A stretch of 64,000 nt of DNA, from assembly GCA_963693085.1 (NCBI GenBank), contig OY856409.1:1166759249-1166823248 (forward strand), given 5' to 3'. Source of the DNA: Alisma plantago-aquatica. Lineage: Eukaryota > Streptophyta > Magnoliopsida > Alismatales > Alismataceae. The position numbers and the translations under genes were made by a program. The notes under the pieces were generated by a model that ran no database searches, was not told where the DNA came from, and was given only the letters and a program-made list of their open reading frames with translations. Of the stretch, positions 1 through 11,332 are shown piece after piece. Position 1 is the stretch's first letter. The number at the start of each line of letters is the position of its first letter.

Positions 1-1618
1 TCCACAGACTTGGATGCATGGGGGATCCAGTTCAAGTCACTTATAGGAAGTGTTCTCTATATGTGTGAGTGTGCTTCTCGTCACTACGTTGGTGGTGTCA
101 CATTCAATTTGATCATCTACCAAGAATGATTTGTCATGGTAATGGGATCAATCAATCTACACAGGAGCTGATTAGAATCCAGGTGGATTACATTGCATAT
201 CTTAGGTGGTATTACTAGTTTGGTCAAGTACTATTTTACTTAGTGGAAGCATATGATCATTTGGCACATGCTCAAATAGTAAGAGTTTAACTTCATTTCC
301 TATTGTTTACTTAGTTGTTTGACATATGTTCTTTACATATAATTGACTATGTCTCCTCTGAGAAACAAAAGGACATTGGTCATGAGCTGCAAAATTCACC
401 TCCCTCTGAGGAAGATCTTCTTCTAGAGTCTCCTCCTTCCCCTCTAGTAGATACTCAAGGTTTTCATGATTTTCCTGGGATATTCCTCATTGCGACTTCA
501 CCACTAGAGTATTCTATCACTTTTCTAGAAACTTTTTGTGAACATTGTCATTCTAAAAGGATGATGTTGATGAGTAAACTTGGAGGTTTCATATTCTTGT
601 GTATTCCTCCAGGGTATGAGTAGCGACAACATATCTAGGGAGTCATGGCTTCCATGACCCTAGTGTGAGTATGAGTGACCTCCCCATGGAGGATTGGGTC
701 TGTGAATTGGCCCACATGGCAAGGAGGTTACCATGGATCCATCTTCAGTCATTTTTGGTGTAGATTCAACTTGTTGTCTGATGTGTGTGGTTGCATATAA
801 CAAATCACTAGGAAAAGTCCTTGAGTTTAACCTTCTAAATAGGTTGTTAACTTGTTGTAAACAACAAGTCAACTTCTAGTATTGTAAGGTATCGATCCTC
901 TGAGACAACAAAAGAGTGATTGAGACCAAATCCAATCATAACAACAAGGAAGTAAAAATCCAATTTTGAGAGTTTGGTTAAAAACTAAGAAAAAAAGTAA
1001 AACTATAGATATAAATTTAACTAATCAATGATAGAAAGTACTGGGGGTCTGTAGGATCACCAACAAAAACTATGTTCAAACATAAACTGATCCAACACCA
1101 TTTCTTAATGACCAAATTGGGGTTATGTGGATTTGAGTCCCTTAGGATCACAAATCGCACAAAAGCCAGACTTATCTCAAACTCGAGGTCACGATGTTTG
1201 AGGATCACCATCCAACTATCCAATAAGGTACTTTTAGGTAATCATGTAAAGAACATGTAAATCCCATTCTGATGTTTGAACCCATGGATCTGGTGATCAC
1301 ATCACCACAGGTTATAACAGACAAGGAAACTAGATAAAAAGGATCACAACCTAAATCAGTTGATCACATCAAAGGTTATGCATTCATTGTTTATTGAAAT
1401 TTGATATCTTGGTATCCCCACGATAATATAATGCTATTTAACTAGAAAATGAGTATAAATCAGAAGATAGAAGATCATAAAATCTTGTCAAGAATTTTTT
1501 CAATTCATCCTAGTTGGGGTCTGAGATCCTGGTACCCTCACAAAAACATATCCATTCTTCTTATCTAAGAAGAAACATATTGGGAAATATCATTTCATTA
1601 AGAATAAGGAGATATTAA
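1..1618. other. Unassigned AT-rich flank
   Basis: No convincing gene is visible. A 102-codon open frame at 315-623 on the plus strand has no motif I recognise and is short enough to be chance. From about 880 the sequence resembles the leader or LTR-edge text of plant Ty3 elements (a 'ggtatcgatcc' string like the 'gggtcgatcc' string at 7765 and 29088), so old retroelement debris is likely. The stretch also lies just beyond the integrase end of the minus-strand Tat relic, where that element's 3' region would be expected. This assignment is inference. Confidence 0.3.
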
Positions 1619-1633
1619 AACTAATGTAGAAAA
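1619..1633. repeat. Left target-site duplication of LINE-like insertion
   Basis: The 15-base string AACTAATGTAGAAAA here is repeated exactly at 3108-3122. Together they bracket the GC-richer block at 1634-3107. A 15-bp direct repeat is typical of target-primed reverse transcription by LINE machinery. Confidence 0.8.
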
Positions 1634-3107
1634 AGGGTTGCTCCCACTTCTCTCTAGAACCCCTCTGGAGGCCATCGCTGGGGGGAGGGAGCGGTGCCTC
1701 ACTGCGTCCCTCCCCCTGGCTCCATCAGTTTTGGTCCTAGCCTGAACAGAAGTGATCCTGGAGATGGAAATATAGCGGCACTCCTAGTTGATGTCTTTGG
1801 GTGCCTCACGGCTGGGTTGCGGAGGTGATGGTATGCGCTATGTCGGAGGTGGATCCAGGGTGTGAAGTGGCATTTTTCAACCTAGTCGACTCCACCTCAT
1901 TCAAGAGTGACGGGTGGAGAGGAGTCGTGCTCTAGGTCTACTTCTCTGTGGTGCTGCTCTGTCCAGGTGAAGATGAGGGGTTCTTTGATCTCCTCGTCAG
2001 ATACCTGTGATCCTCCTTCCCCGAGCCGACTTCTGGAGCTATCCAGTACAAAGGCAAACAAAGTGATCAACCCAGTAGCATCCCGACAGTGAAGTTGGCG
2101 GCAGAGCCCTGCTAGGCGCTCTGGTGGCATCCTCAAGTCCGGTGTGGCTCGCAGGGCGACCTAGATCTTTTCTTGCTACTTGTGGGTGGTCCTTTACCAC
2201 TGTCTGTGATGATGGATTCCTCCTTGGAATCCTCATTATCCATCGGTGGCAATGGGGGGCAGATCCCAATCTCTCCCACGTTATGTGTGCTCCTCTGGAG
2301 CCAAGAGTTTGGATGCACTCTAGGTGTTCGAGGAGGGGCCACTGTGCAAACAGGTGGCCTTCGTGGGGTTGGATTCAAAGGGAATTTTCCTTCATGGTAT
2401 CCCTCCTGATATTGCGTGTAGCTAGACCAGATGTAGCTGATCGAAGGAAGAAGTTCTCTTCCTGCTAGGCTTGAGATTTTCAGTTCTGATATGTTGCTGG
2501 TTGGTAGCATAGTTTCAAGAGGACAGGTTCACATTCAGTCCTTGAGCATGGTGCTCGTTGATGTTCCCCTTTGCTACAATGTCTGGGTGTATTTACTGTC
2601 AGCTAGTTGGAGGTGGAGCAGCTAGCTAGTATCTTCCAAAAGGGTAGATGTTGATTTCCTAGTTTGTGCACCTAACTGTCAGCCAATACCAGGGCCTTCA
2701 GCTCTCTTGTGACTGGCTTCATCTTTATTGGTAGAAACCAGTTCTTCTGTTAATATTTTCTTGAGTTTGGACCTGTGAAGTCCTGGCATTCTTCTTCAGG
2801 ATAACTGCTGAGATGATGATCTGATTAGCTTTAGATTAGCATCTAAGAAGGCACACTTTCTAGGTGGTCTTATTGTTATTGGTTTTTTCTACTGTATTTA
2901 AATCTTGAGGGTGGTCATTTTGTCTCTGTCCCTTGGAGGACTCTTTGGTTTTTTTTGGTCCTTGCTACTGGGGTTAGTTGGTATGATGGCTTCCCTACGT
3001 GGTTATGCTATCATATATAGTTTTGTTTTTTAGGGGTTTGTTCTTTGTACATAAGCCCAAAGTTTTTTGTTTTAATAGAACAACATGATTTTTAGCCGAC
3101 CAAAAAT
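1634..3107 (+). mobile_element. LINE-like non-LTR retroinsertion (1.47 kb)
   Basis: This block is bounded by a perfect 15-bp target-site duplication. It ends on the plus strand with a T-rich 3'-UTR-like stretch (about 3030-3107) finishing in an A-rich tail (GACCAAAAAT), the usual end of plant L1 LINEs. The first 900 bases are much more GC-rich than the surroundings. No reverse transcriptase or endonuclease reading frame is present; open frames up to 125 codons lie on both strands at 1897-2510 with no motif I recognise. It is therefore an internally deleted LINE, a chimera, or a retrocopy mobilised by LINE enzymes. It probably landed in the 3' region of the Tat element whose integrase begins at 3135. 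Confidence 0.7.
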
Positions 3108-3122
3108 AACTAATGTAGAAAA
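3108..3122. repeat. Right target-site duplication of LINE-like insertion
   Basis: Exact second copy of AACTAATGTAGAAAA (first copy 1619-1633), directly after the A-rich tail of the insertion. Confidence 0.8.
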
Positions 3123-3134
3123 TAGGCTATGAGG

Positions 3135-3407
3135 TTATTCCCCATGCCCCAAAAGAAAACCACTCAGACATGATAACAAGATTACAAGAAATCCTAGGGT
3201 AAGAGGTGGATAGAGGGACAAAATATAAATTCCACTGACAAGACTTCTTCCATTCCCATTCACAAGTAAGTAGTTTGTGTCTTCAATAGAGATTCTAATA
3301 GTTGTTTGATACATCCACATATCCATTGTAAGATGTTCATGCCTGCTAGCAATGGAGATAATTGTCTTCTTGAGGATCTTTATCAAGATTTTGTTAATGA
3401 CCTCCAT
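3135..3407 (-). pseudogene. Ty3 integrase C-terminal fragment (Tat type)
   Basis: A 90-codon minus-strand frame matches, position by position, the family pattern that follows the catalytic Glu in Tat integrases: an NK-I-KIL-K helix, then the region normally reading W-RT-R-STGATP-LVYG, then the V-E-SL stretch. The key words are blurred (for example TTIRISIEDTN where RTSTGATP is usual), so this is an old inactivated copy. Weaker in-frame traces continue to about 3460. The catalytic Asp residues upstream were not found intact. Confidence 0.65.
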
Positions 3408-4699
3408 AGATCAATTCATTTGGGGTCAGAATGAAGATGTTCAGTGATGCTTGATCTCCATAGATCTTAGATACTCTTTGACAATATTGGTGATAATGTT
3501 TTTTACCATTGTCAGAGAATATCTCATGCGACATTGGATGCCAACTTCTAATGTCATATATAAGGAACTTGATTACTTGTTAAGTGGAAGCATTGGTGAT
3601 AGATACAGATTCTACCCATTTGGTGAAGTAGTCAAATGTGACAAAATTAACCAAACTCCCATTTAATGATTTATGATTTATCATTCTCGATCATACTGAT
3701 TCTTGAAGCATAGAAAGGCCAAGGAATGGCCATGATGTATAGTCAGTTGATAGGTGCATGAATGTCGTTACCTTAAATATGGAAGAATGAAAATTTGTAG
3801 ACAATTTTATCTTCTATGCAAGCATTACCAACTCACATGTGTGCCACACAATCCTCCATGGACCCCCTTCATTAAGATTTTAGCTTATGTGTCTTCTCAA
3901 CACATCTGAGTAGAGTTTGATTGTAAGATTTTCTATATAGATGTCCTGTACCTAGGATATATTTCATTTCACACCATTTAAGCTCCTTATCTCTTTGAAA
4001 GAGGATTTGAGGGATGACTCAATTATCTAGATACACTTTTATGACATGAAACTAAGCCTTTTTTTCACTAGTAGATGCATTGTCTATGACCAAGCTGTAA
4101 GTAGGTTAATTGACCACTCACACTTTAAAGGAGAAGATTTGATCACTTTGGATGTTGATCCAAGAAGAGTCAATAGCCAAAGCATTGTGAAATGAATTAT
4201 GTTCGTATTTCATTAATTTGAATGAGACTTGATTGAATGCTTAGTCAAGGGAACAAAAATATATCTAGTAAGGGATCATATTTTGATGGAGAGTCTTTTG
4301 ATTATTCAGTACTTTAGAGATTAAGAGGGGGTCACCATAGACTTGGAGGTGATGTGCCCCTTACTTCTTGGTGAACTGCCATCCTAGAATGCATGCTTTG
4401 CACCGACCATGTTGTTGGTGGAGCTGAACTCGTATCATCTTGCTATGGGGAGCTATTTTCCATGCGATATTTGGAAGACTACTACTATCCCAACTCCCTT
4501 GTAATTAACAACTTCATCAAAGAATATTGTCCACAAGTCTAGATTTGGAGGGATAACAATGATAGAAGATTTGATGATTCTGATGTCTTCATCTGAGAAA
4601 TATTACTCATGTGTTGGTTCTTCATGAAGTGGTAAATCAACTAGTCGATCAGTGAGAGCTTGTGTTTTGAATACCTTCTTTTATAGGTAGGTGATGTCA

Positions 4700-5800
4700 A
4701 ATTTAGACAAGATTACTTTCCACTTTGTGCATAATCCAATGAGAGTCACAAATTCACACAAGTAGTAGAGTGCATCATGCTTTGTGATGAATTGAAGACA
4801 ATATGCCATTAGGTAGTGACACAACTTCCTTATCTCTTATACAAGGGCCAAGAATACTTTTCAATTATAGTGTATTATGCATCGATATAATTAAACTTCT
4901 TGGGGAGATAATAGACGACATTCTCACCATCAGTTATTGATTGGCCCTACCCCGCAAATTGATGTCTCATAGATTGATAGTCAAAGTGTGACATGGTATC
5001 ATGGTATGACCTATTTCAAAACTAGTGGCCTGGTGAGGATTCTTTGAGCTTCCAAAATGCTCCTACACATCATTCCTTCCATATTGAGTGAGAGATCTTC
5101 TTTATCAACTTGAACATGGATTCACATATAGGTGTGATCTTGGAGATGAAACAAAAAATAAAGTAAAGACAACTGAGTATGCCTTGTATTTCTTTTGTAT
5201 TTTTGTAAAAGGCATTTCCTAGATGGCTTGATATTTTCTTGGGTTGACTTTTATCCCAATTTGGCCAATGATGTACCATAGTAGATTGCTAGATGTAACC
5301 CATAAGGTGCACTTTGTTGTAATTAGGCACAATGATAATCAATGGAGTCTTTGAAAGAGCTTCTTTGGATTGGCAATTTGATCTCCTGGACTCTTGGATT
5401 CAACTATTATGTCATCCTTAAATACCTCCATCTCTTTATGCATCATGTCACGAAATAGAGAGTCCATTGGTCTCTAATAAGTGGCTCAACCATTCTTGAG
5501 GACATAAGGCATGACATTATTATATAACACTACCCATTCTATGATGAAGGCGGTCTTTGTCTTGTCCTTTTTATCCGCCTTTATTTTATTTTAGATAGTG
5601 AACTCATCTTTAAAGCTAAGGATTGGATTACCAACAATGTTTTTGATGTGTACATCAATGTAAGGTAGTGGAACCTCATCTTTAGGATATGCCATGTAGA
5701 TATTTTGATATTCCATGCACATTCATACATTTCCATCTTTGTTTGGAAAAGATACTATGTTGGAGATCTGCATGGGATAGTTGACCAGATCCAAGAAACC
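4700..5800 (-). pseudogene. Ty3 reverse transcriptase / RNase H relic (Tat type)
   Basis: On the minus strand, conserved RT blocks appear in the right order across shifted frames: a K-DG-V-MC motif with an LPYIDV-type block near 5640-5760, an MPYVLKN block (family MPFGLKNAGATYQR) near 5480-5520, the catalytic loop as FKDDIIVESKS (family YVDDMIVKSK) near 5380-5440, a 'GIKV-P-KI-AI' region near 5220-5260, and the FKLIKK block that precedes RNase H at 5080-5130. The first aromatic residue of the YVDD loop and many intervening codons are altered and no long frame survives, so the gene is dead. The lineage call rests on the DMMHKE-EV text before the catalytic loop. Confidence 0.7.
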
Positions 5801-7717
5801 AACACTATATTGCTTTAATTCCCTCTTTAATCTTGAAGCTCCATTCTGGTCATAGTTGTCTAACTTTGTACTTGTCTAGATGGACACCATGGATGATATG
5901 GACTCAATGAACCATGATATTACATCCAACCTAGGCATAAAATTAGTATCTATATGCAAACACATCAACATAATTTCATAGGATCTATATCAACTGGTCA
6001 TTGACAATCTGAGGTAGACACACTTTTAAATGTTCACTATGTGTATCTTGGGTATCAAGCTAAGGTTGGCTATCCTTTCTTGTCTTCAATATGAAGCGTT
6101 GGAGATATTTCATCAAGTAGTTTGGTATAGGGATGTCTTCAAATTTGCATCTTCATTATTGAAAATTTGTGCTATACTATGAAATAAGTACCAAACTCTT
6201 GGATAGACAATATCTTCTACTCTCTTTGGATTTTATTAATTTTTTATATTTTGAATTTTTTGGTGGAAGGTGTGGACATAATGGACTATCGCTAATAAGA
6301 AAGTCTATGATATCCACAACATTAGAGTGTTGTTCCTCCAATGAGATTTTTTTTGGAAGGGCATATAACTTTACCTGCAAGATGTTGTACTCCTCCACAT
6401 GCCAATCCTAAACTTCTTATGTGCTTTCCATGGGACACTTGAGTGGTTGATGTTCTTTTGTATATCCTAATTCAAGGATGGAATTGATTCCCCATCTTTC
6501 AAACATGCCATATATATCATATTATTCATCATACAAGACATTGTAGTCTTCTTCCATGTCTTCATCACTCAACTTCATGGAGTCCGTCAGGCATGGTGAG
6601 TTGGGGATGGTTATTGGTGCAGTGAAATTGGACAAACTAAATGATTCCTTCTTTTATTTAGGTGTTGTATCTATAACATCCTATATGTGATGATCGATGA
6701 CTTCATCATCTTGATCATCAAAAGACTTCCATACTCTTTCTACATACTTCTTTTGTGTAAATATTTTGAGTATGACTGGTCGACCATGTGATTTATTGTA
6801 AATCCAATTGCTTCCTTGTATGGAGGGATGATCATGTATTTATACTACTAATTATTCTAGGTGGTTTGTATGCCCTTAGGAACTTCAATTATGAGGTTGA
6901 TCCCCTTAAAGTTAGAAGAATGATCGTGGTAATCTCCTTGGTTGTATTCATAGACCACTTGACAAGGTATGATATTGTCACATGGATGATGACTTTGGAT
7001 ATTTTGAATATGTCTTTTGTTGTGGTGATTGTACAAGGAAAGTAGGGATGGGTACCTTCTAGTTAGATCCTAGGTCTCATTTTTACAACAGCTTTAGACA
7101 AGGCTGTTTGTCAAGGCATATTTTTCAAAATTACCTACTTAGGTTCCAAGATGGAGGCTTGTAGTTGAGGTAGTCATTTTTTGGTGAAATCACTTGTAGT
7201 AGGATATAGTGTGACCATTCTCCATATGGTTTCCATTTGGTAAACCAAGGATGACTGTAAAATTTTCACAAAATCCTTTTCATCTTAGAGGGATCTGCAT
7301 GAATTTTTATGCCCCTATTATTTGATATCAAGGATTGGTCTGTATGGATATGCATTTCCTATGATCACTCAAAAAATTGCACATGGACATATGCAAGATG
7401 ACATGCATCTTCGTGGTGGCACATAGCTGGTGGAGGTGACATGAAGCATTTCAAACCTAATCTGTAGGTCATCCTCATCTATGTAGGCTATGATATTGCT
7501 TGGGATGTCAGTGTGGACCATAACAATGGCATGCCCTAGATGATAGTTGTGTTTCTTATGATGTGATGATGGGAGCTGGTGCATTTTTCCTAATGTCACA
7601 CACTAATTAGCCGAATGGTGACTAGATGCAATCCTAAGAGGTTTTCAACACACTTGGGATCTTTTGAATTTATAAGGACCTACACTAACACCCCTAAATA
7701 GAATAACACACTATACT

Positions 7718-7795
7718 CATAAGTGTGTGGGGTCGTGTTATAGTATAGGCAAGGGACAAGAATAGGGTCGATCTATAAGGAGAAAAGGGGGCACT
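7718..7795 (-). repeat. Athila-type 3' LTR, first part (before CACTA insertion)
   Basis: These 78 bases align with 29033-29110, sharing the text 'ggtcgtgttatagtataggc' and 'aatagggtcgat'. The LTR continues at 22648 after the outer CACTA. The exact left boundary is uncertain by some 20 bases because the expected terminal TG is not conserved here. Confidence 0.7.
7793..7795. repeat. TSD (ACT) of outer CACTA, left copy
   Basis: ACT immediately precedes the CACTA terminus at 7796 and is repeated at 22648-22650 after the closing TAGTG. The homologous LTR copy has a single ACT at 29108-29110, the unoccupied site. Confidence 0.85.
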
Positions 7796-8240
7796 CACTA
7801 CTATAGAAATGGCTTATAACGTCACATTTACAGCCATCGGTTGTGTACAAGAAATTGATGCCTAAAACATACACCGTCGGTTTAATACACAAACTGGCAT
7901 CTATCTGTGAAGAGCAACCAGACACGGGTATCACTTTTTATTTAGCATTGGTTCCTAAATAAGCAACTGACGCCTAAAATCGACCGCCAAATCCAAATCT
8001 TTTAGCGAAAAAAATGACCTCCAAAATTTAACATACGACGTCAGTTTTTAGATAATCAACTGACGTCTAATGTTTTTTCGTGCGATAGAAATTGGGCCCA
8101 TTGTTATCGTCATTTTTCTTGAAAATAACCGACGTCGATGTGTTTTCGCATCCTGTCCCCGTGAAAATTTTCACCCCATTTGGTGTCAGTTTTCTATGGC
8201 AACCGACGCCTATAGTAAGAAGTGTCAGTTGTTTTAATAA
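7796..8240. repeat. 5' subterminal repeat region of outer CACTA
   Basis: This contains repeated, often inverted copies of a motif related to GCGTCGGTT / AACCGACGCC (for example near 7838, 7975, 8120 and 8225) separated by short AT-rich spacers. In En/Spm elements such repeats bind the TNPA-type protein during transposition; that role is family knowledge. Many copies have C-to-T or G-to-A changes. Confidence 0.75.
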
Positions 8241-8650
8241 CCGACGCCTATTGTTAACTTAATAGCAGCCACACGAAGCAGACTCTTCTCCTTTCCCTAT
8301 TTCGATCATTGTCGAGAGCTTAGGTCTGGCGATTTGCAATTTCTGCCGCATCTCGCTGTGCTCACCGCCGCCGTCACAACTGCTACTGCCGCTCCTGTTG
8401 TCGCCGCCTGCTGCCGCACCGCCACCGCCTACTACTGCACTGCTGCCGCCTACTGCCACCGCTGCATTGCCGCCTACTCCTACTCCTGCTCCCGTGCACG
8501 CCAATCCTGATCCTGCTCCTACTCCTGCCAGTCCTATTCCACCGGTCCTTATCCTACTCCCATCTGCTCCTACTCCTACTCGTGCCACTCCCACCGTCAC
8601 CACTACTGTCGTCTGTGCCACTTCCGCCGCCTCCACTATCGTCGATATAT
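8241..8650. other. GC-rich block of outer CACTA with coding-like periodicity
   Basis: A GC-rich stretch follows the subterminal repeats and opens frames on both strands (minus 8259-8636, 125 codons, Gly/Ala/Val-rich; plus 8398-8688, 96 codons, Pro/Thr/Ala-rich). The composition is repetitive (ACTCCTACTCCTGCTCC-like runs), so the frames are probably by-products of low complexity. The inner CACTA is inserted at its end and splits it from 18820 onward. Confidence 0.5.
8648..8650. repeat. TSD (TAT) of inner CACTA, left copy
   Basis: TAT precedes the CACTA terminus at 8651 and recurs at 18820-18822 right after the closing TAGTG. Confidence 0.85.
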
Positions 8651-9095
8651 CACTAGTACAGAAACAACATTCAATGACACTTTTCTAGGCGTCGGTTATT
8701 TAGATAAACCGACGCCTATGACATTCAGTGTCGGTGTTGTAGGTCATCCGACGTATGTAGTCAAGACACGGGTACAGCTTTGTATTCAGCGTCGGCTGGA
8801 TAACAAACAACCGACGCCTAAAATCGCCAGCGAAATCCAATTTTCGAGCGAAAACAAATTTGGCACATACAATGTCAGCGTTTTACCAAAACACCGACAC
8901 CAATATGAGATGAAAATTTGCGCGAAAAGTTCAATCTTAGGTGTCGGTTATCCTTTGATAACCGACGCCGATAATGGTTGCCGCCAAATTATTTAGGGCA
9001 AATTTGACTATTTGGGCGTCGGTTGTTTAAGTAGAACCGACGTCGAAGACGTTAGGTGGCGGTTTGATGTTAGAACCAACGCCTAATACCCACTT
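8651..9095. repeat. 5' subterminal repeats of inner CACTA
   Basis: Well-preserved inverted pairs of GCGTCGGTT and AACCGACGCC with spacers of about 8-12 bases recur near 8690, 8790, 8940, 9015 and 9060. They mirror the 3' end at 18375-18810. In characterised En/Spm elements such motifs are the binding sites that bring the ends together; here that is inference from the family. Confidence 0.85.
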
Positions 9096-9526
9096 AATAA
9101 ACCCTCGAACGATGCCCACTATTCGGGTACCCTTTCTTCTGTTTCATCGTGAAGCAATAGTTCTGCCCCTCTGCTCTTGCTACGTCACCCCGCCCCTCTG
9201 CGCTTGTTGCGTCGCCACGCGCCTACCCGGTGATGCTCGCCGTTGACGCCCACCTGCTACTGTCTCGCCACCGACACCCACAGCCGCTGCTTGCTGCTCT
9301 GTGTCGCCTCCGCCGTCCTCTTTGCCGCCGGCCACCGTATTCTTCTTTGCCGGCGCCCGCCGTCCTTCCTTGCCGTCGTCGCTGTCCTTGTTGGCGTCGC
9401 CGCTGCCTGCTCCGTGCTCACCGCTATCCTCCCTGCCGTGTTGCCTTCCTGCTTGCTGCCCGCCGTAGCCTCCAGGTAGTAGCCGTAGCCTCTATTCTTC
9501 CTTCTCCCTAGCTCTTTACCAACGGT
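9096..9526. other. GC-rich block of inner CACTA
   Basis: This GC-rich segment has overlapping open frames on both strands (plus 9064-9246, 9230-9511, 9243-9479; minus 9257-9592), all rich in Arg, Ala, Pro and Cys and with no recognisable domain. It occupies the same relative position as the GC-rich block of the outer CACTA. It could be leader or promoter sequence of the transposase transcript; I see no evidence for a protein. Confidence 0.45.
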
Positions 9527-9606
9527 AAACACGGCCGTGGGTGTTGGCCTACCACAGTCGTGCTGGGTAGCACGGCCGTGGTAGGCCAACACCCACGGCC
9601 GTGTTT
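9527..9606. repeat. Perfect 29-bp inverted repeat (hairpin)
   Basis: The arm at 9527-9555 is the exact reverse complement of 9578-9606, separated by 22 bases. The arms contain the 10-base palindrome CACGGCCGTG, which also occurs in the loop side, so alternative foldings exist. It lies between the GC-rich block and the tandem array. Related 'cgtgctgg...' text recurs near both CACTA 3' ends (18460-18495, 22243-22285). Confidence 0.85.
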
Positions 9607-9850
9607 GTTGTTGGTAAGGATATGAACAAATCTATATGTAATGCTTTATGTAAATTCTAGGATATGAACAAATCTTTTTGTTTGCATATATTTGTGCTTC
9701 TAATCCTAATGCTTGACCTAATTCAGTAAATTTTGATGCATGTTGAAATAAGATTTAAACTTGTCCATTCTAGCATCCTAATTTGATTTGATTAAACCCT
9801 AACATTGATGAAACCCTAACATTAATTGTGATGAAACCCTAACATGTACA

Positions 9851-11268
9851 TATCTATTATTGTGTTTGTTGGCCTAGAAAACCCGTCCAAGATTTACTCA
9901 TTAGGAGTAAATCTTGGATAGTCCCCGATTTGGGACTGTTCTTGAACACCTAATCTCACTTAGGATGTAAGTGTATAATGTGTATTGGGTTTTCGAGAAA
10001 ATTTTGGTAGCATTTCCCCGTTTGTTCTCTAAGTACATATGTACTTAGAGAACAGCGGGGAAATGCTGCCGAAATTTTCTCGAAAACCCAATACACATTA
10101 TACACTTACTAGTGAGATTAGGTGTTCAAGGATGGGATAGGTGGTACACATTTATTATATATAAGAATGACATCACATGTGTTTGTTGGCCTAAAAAGTG
10201 AACAATCATTGTTCTTTATATTACTTGTACATTGGTATAAATTAGAATGAACAATCACTAAATTATATACTGTTTGTATGGAGTCCGGCTTCATTGTAGA
10301 TATCTATTATTGTGTTTGTTGGCTTAGAAACCCGTCCAAGATTGACTCATTAGGAGTAAATCTTGGATAGTCCCCGGTTTGGGACTGTTCTTGAACACCT
10401 AATCTCACTTAGGATGTAAGTGTATAATGTGTATTGGGTTTTCGAGAAAATTTCGGCAGCATTTCCCTGTTTTTTCTCTAAGTACATATGTACTTAGAGA
10501 ACAGCGGGGAAATGCTGCCGAAATTTTCTCGAAAACCCAATACACATTATACACTTACTAGTGAGATTATGTGTTCAAGGATGGGATAGGTGGTACACAT
10601 TTATTATATATAATAATGACATCACATGTGTTTGTTGGCCTATAAAGTGAACAATCATTGTTCTTTATATTACTTGTACATTGGTATAAATTAGAATGAA
10701 CAATCACTAAATTATATACTGTTTGTATGGAGTCCGGCTTCATTGTAGATATATATTATTGTGTTTGTTGGCCTAGAAACCCATCCAAGATTGACTCATT
10801 AGGAGTAAATCTTGTATAGTCCCCGATTTGGGACTGTTCTTGAACACCTAATCTCACTTAGGATGTAAGTGTATAGTTTGTATTGGGTTTTCAAGAAAAT
10901 TTTGGCAGCATTTCCCCGCTGTTCTCTAAGTAATACACATTATACACTTACTAGTGAGATTAGGTGTTCAAGGATGGGATAGGTGGTACACATTTATTAT
11001 ATATAAGAATGAAATCACATGTGTTTTTTGGCCTAGAAAGTGAACAATCATTGTTCTTTATATTACTTGTACATTGGTATAAATTAGAATGAACAATCAC
11101 TAAATTATATACTGTTTGTATGGAGTCCGGCTTCATTGTAGATATCTATTATTGTGTTTGTTGGCCTAGAAACCCGTCCAAGATTGACTCATTAGGAGTA
11201 AATCTTGGATAGTCCCCGGTTTGGGACTGTTCTTGAACACCTAATGTCACTTAGGATGTAAGTGTATA
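9851..11268. repeat. Tandem array of ~450-bp repeats, 3.3 units
   Basis: Units start at 9851, 10301, 10750 and 11143 (450, 449, 393 and 126 bases). Each full unit begins TATCTATTATTGTGTTTGTTGG and includes a roughly 190-base foldback centred on AAGTACATATGTACTT (9941-10130 and 10390-10579). Unit 3 has lost about 55 bases at the centre of the foldback (10839-10972). The array ends about 65 bases before the transposase ATG at 11333, so it probably lies in promoter or 5'-UTR territory. A single fragment of the unit is also present in the outer CACTA at 19304-19412. Confidence 0.9.
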
Positions 11269-11332
11269 CCCTAATCTTTTCCTAATATATACTTGTTTCC
11301 TAATATATACTTGTTTTCTCTTTGATCATAGA

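Larger units (their letters stand above)
3123..7717 (-). mobile_element. Decayed Tat-lineage Ty3/gypsy pol region
   Basis: Reading the minus strand from high to low coordinates gives, in order, reverse transcriptase, RNase H territory and integrase fragments typical of Tat-type plant Ty3 elements, with many stops and frameshifts. RT and integrase are listed separately. The upstream part (about 5830-7717) should hold the protease and gag-pol linker, but I could not recognise a motif there; a 76-codon minus frame at 7369-7599 has no clear match. The element is cut at about 7718 by the Athila-type LTR and at its 3' side by the LINE-like insertion. The Tat-type gag relic at 41646-42500 is on the same strand and upstream in reading order, so the two may be halves of one element. 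Confidence 0.75.

Noticed and set aside
1897..2510. Open frames on both strands in the LINE-like insertion as host genes
   Set aside because: They overlap each other on opposite strands, match no motif I know, and lie inside a TSD-bounded insertion.
8259..8688. Gly/Ala-rich and Pro-rich frames as real genes
   Set aside because: Low-complexity GC-rich text opens both strands at once; no domain, and the inner CACTA insertion cuts the segment.
9230..9592. Arg/Ala-rich frames in the inner CACTA as proteins
   Set aside because: Overlapping frames on both strands in a GC-rich block, with no family resemblance.
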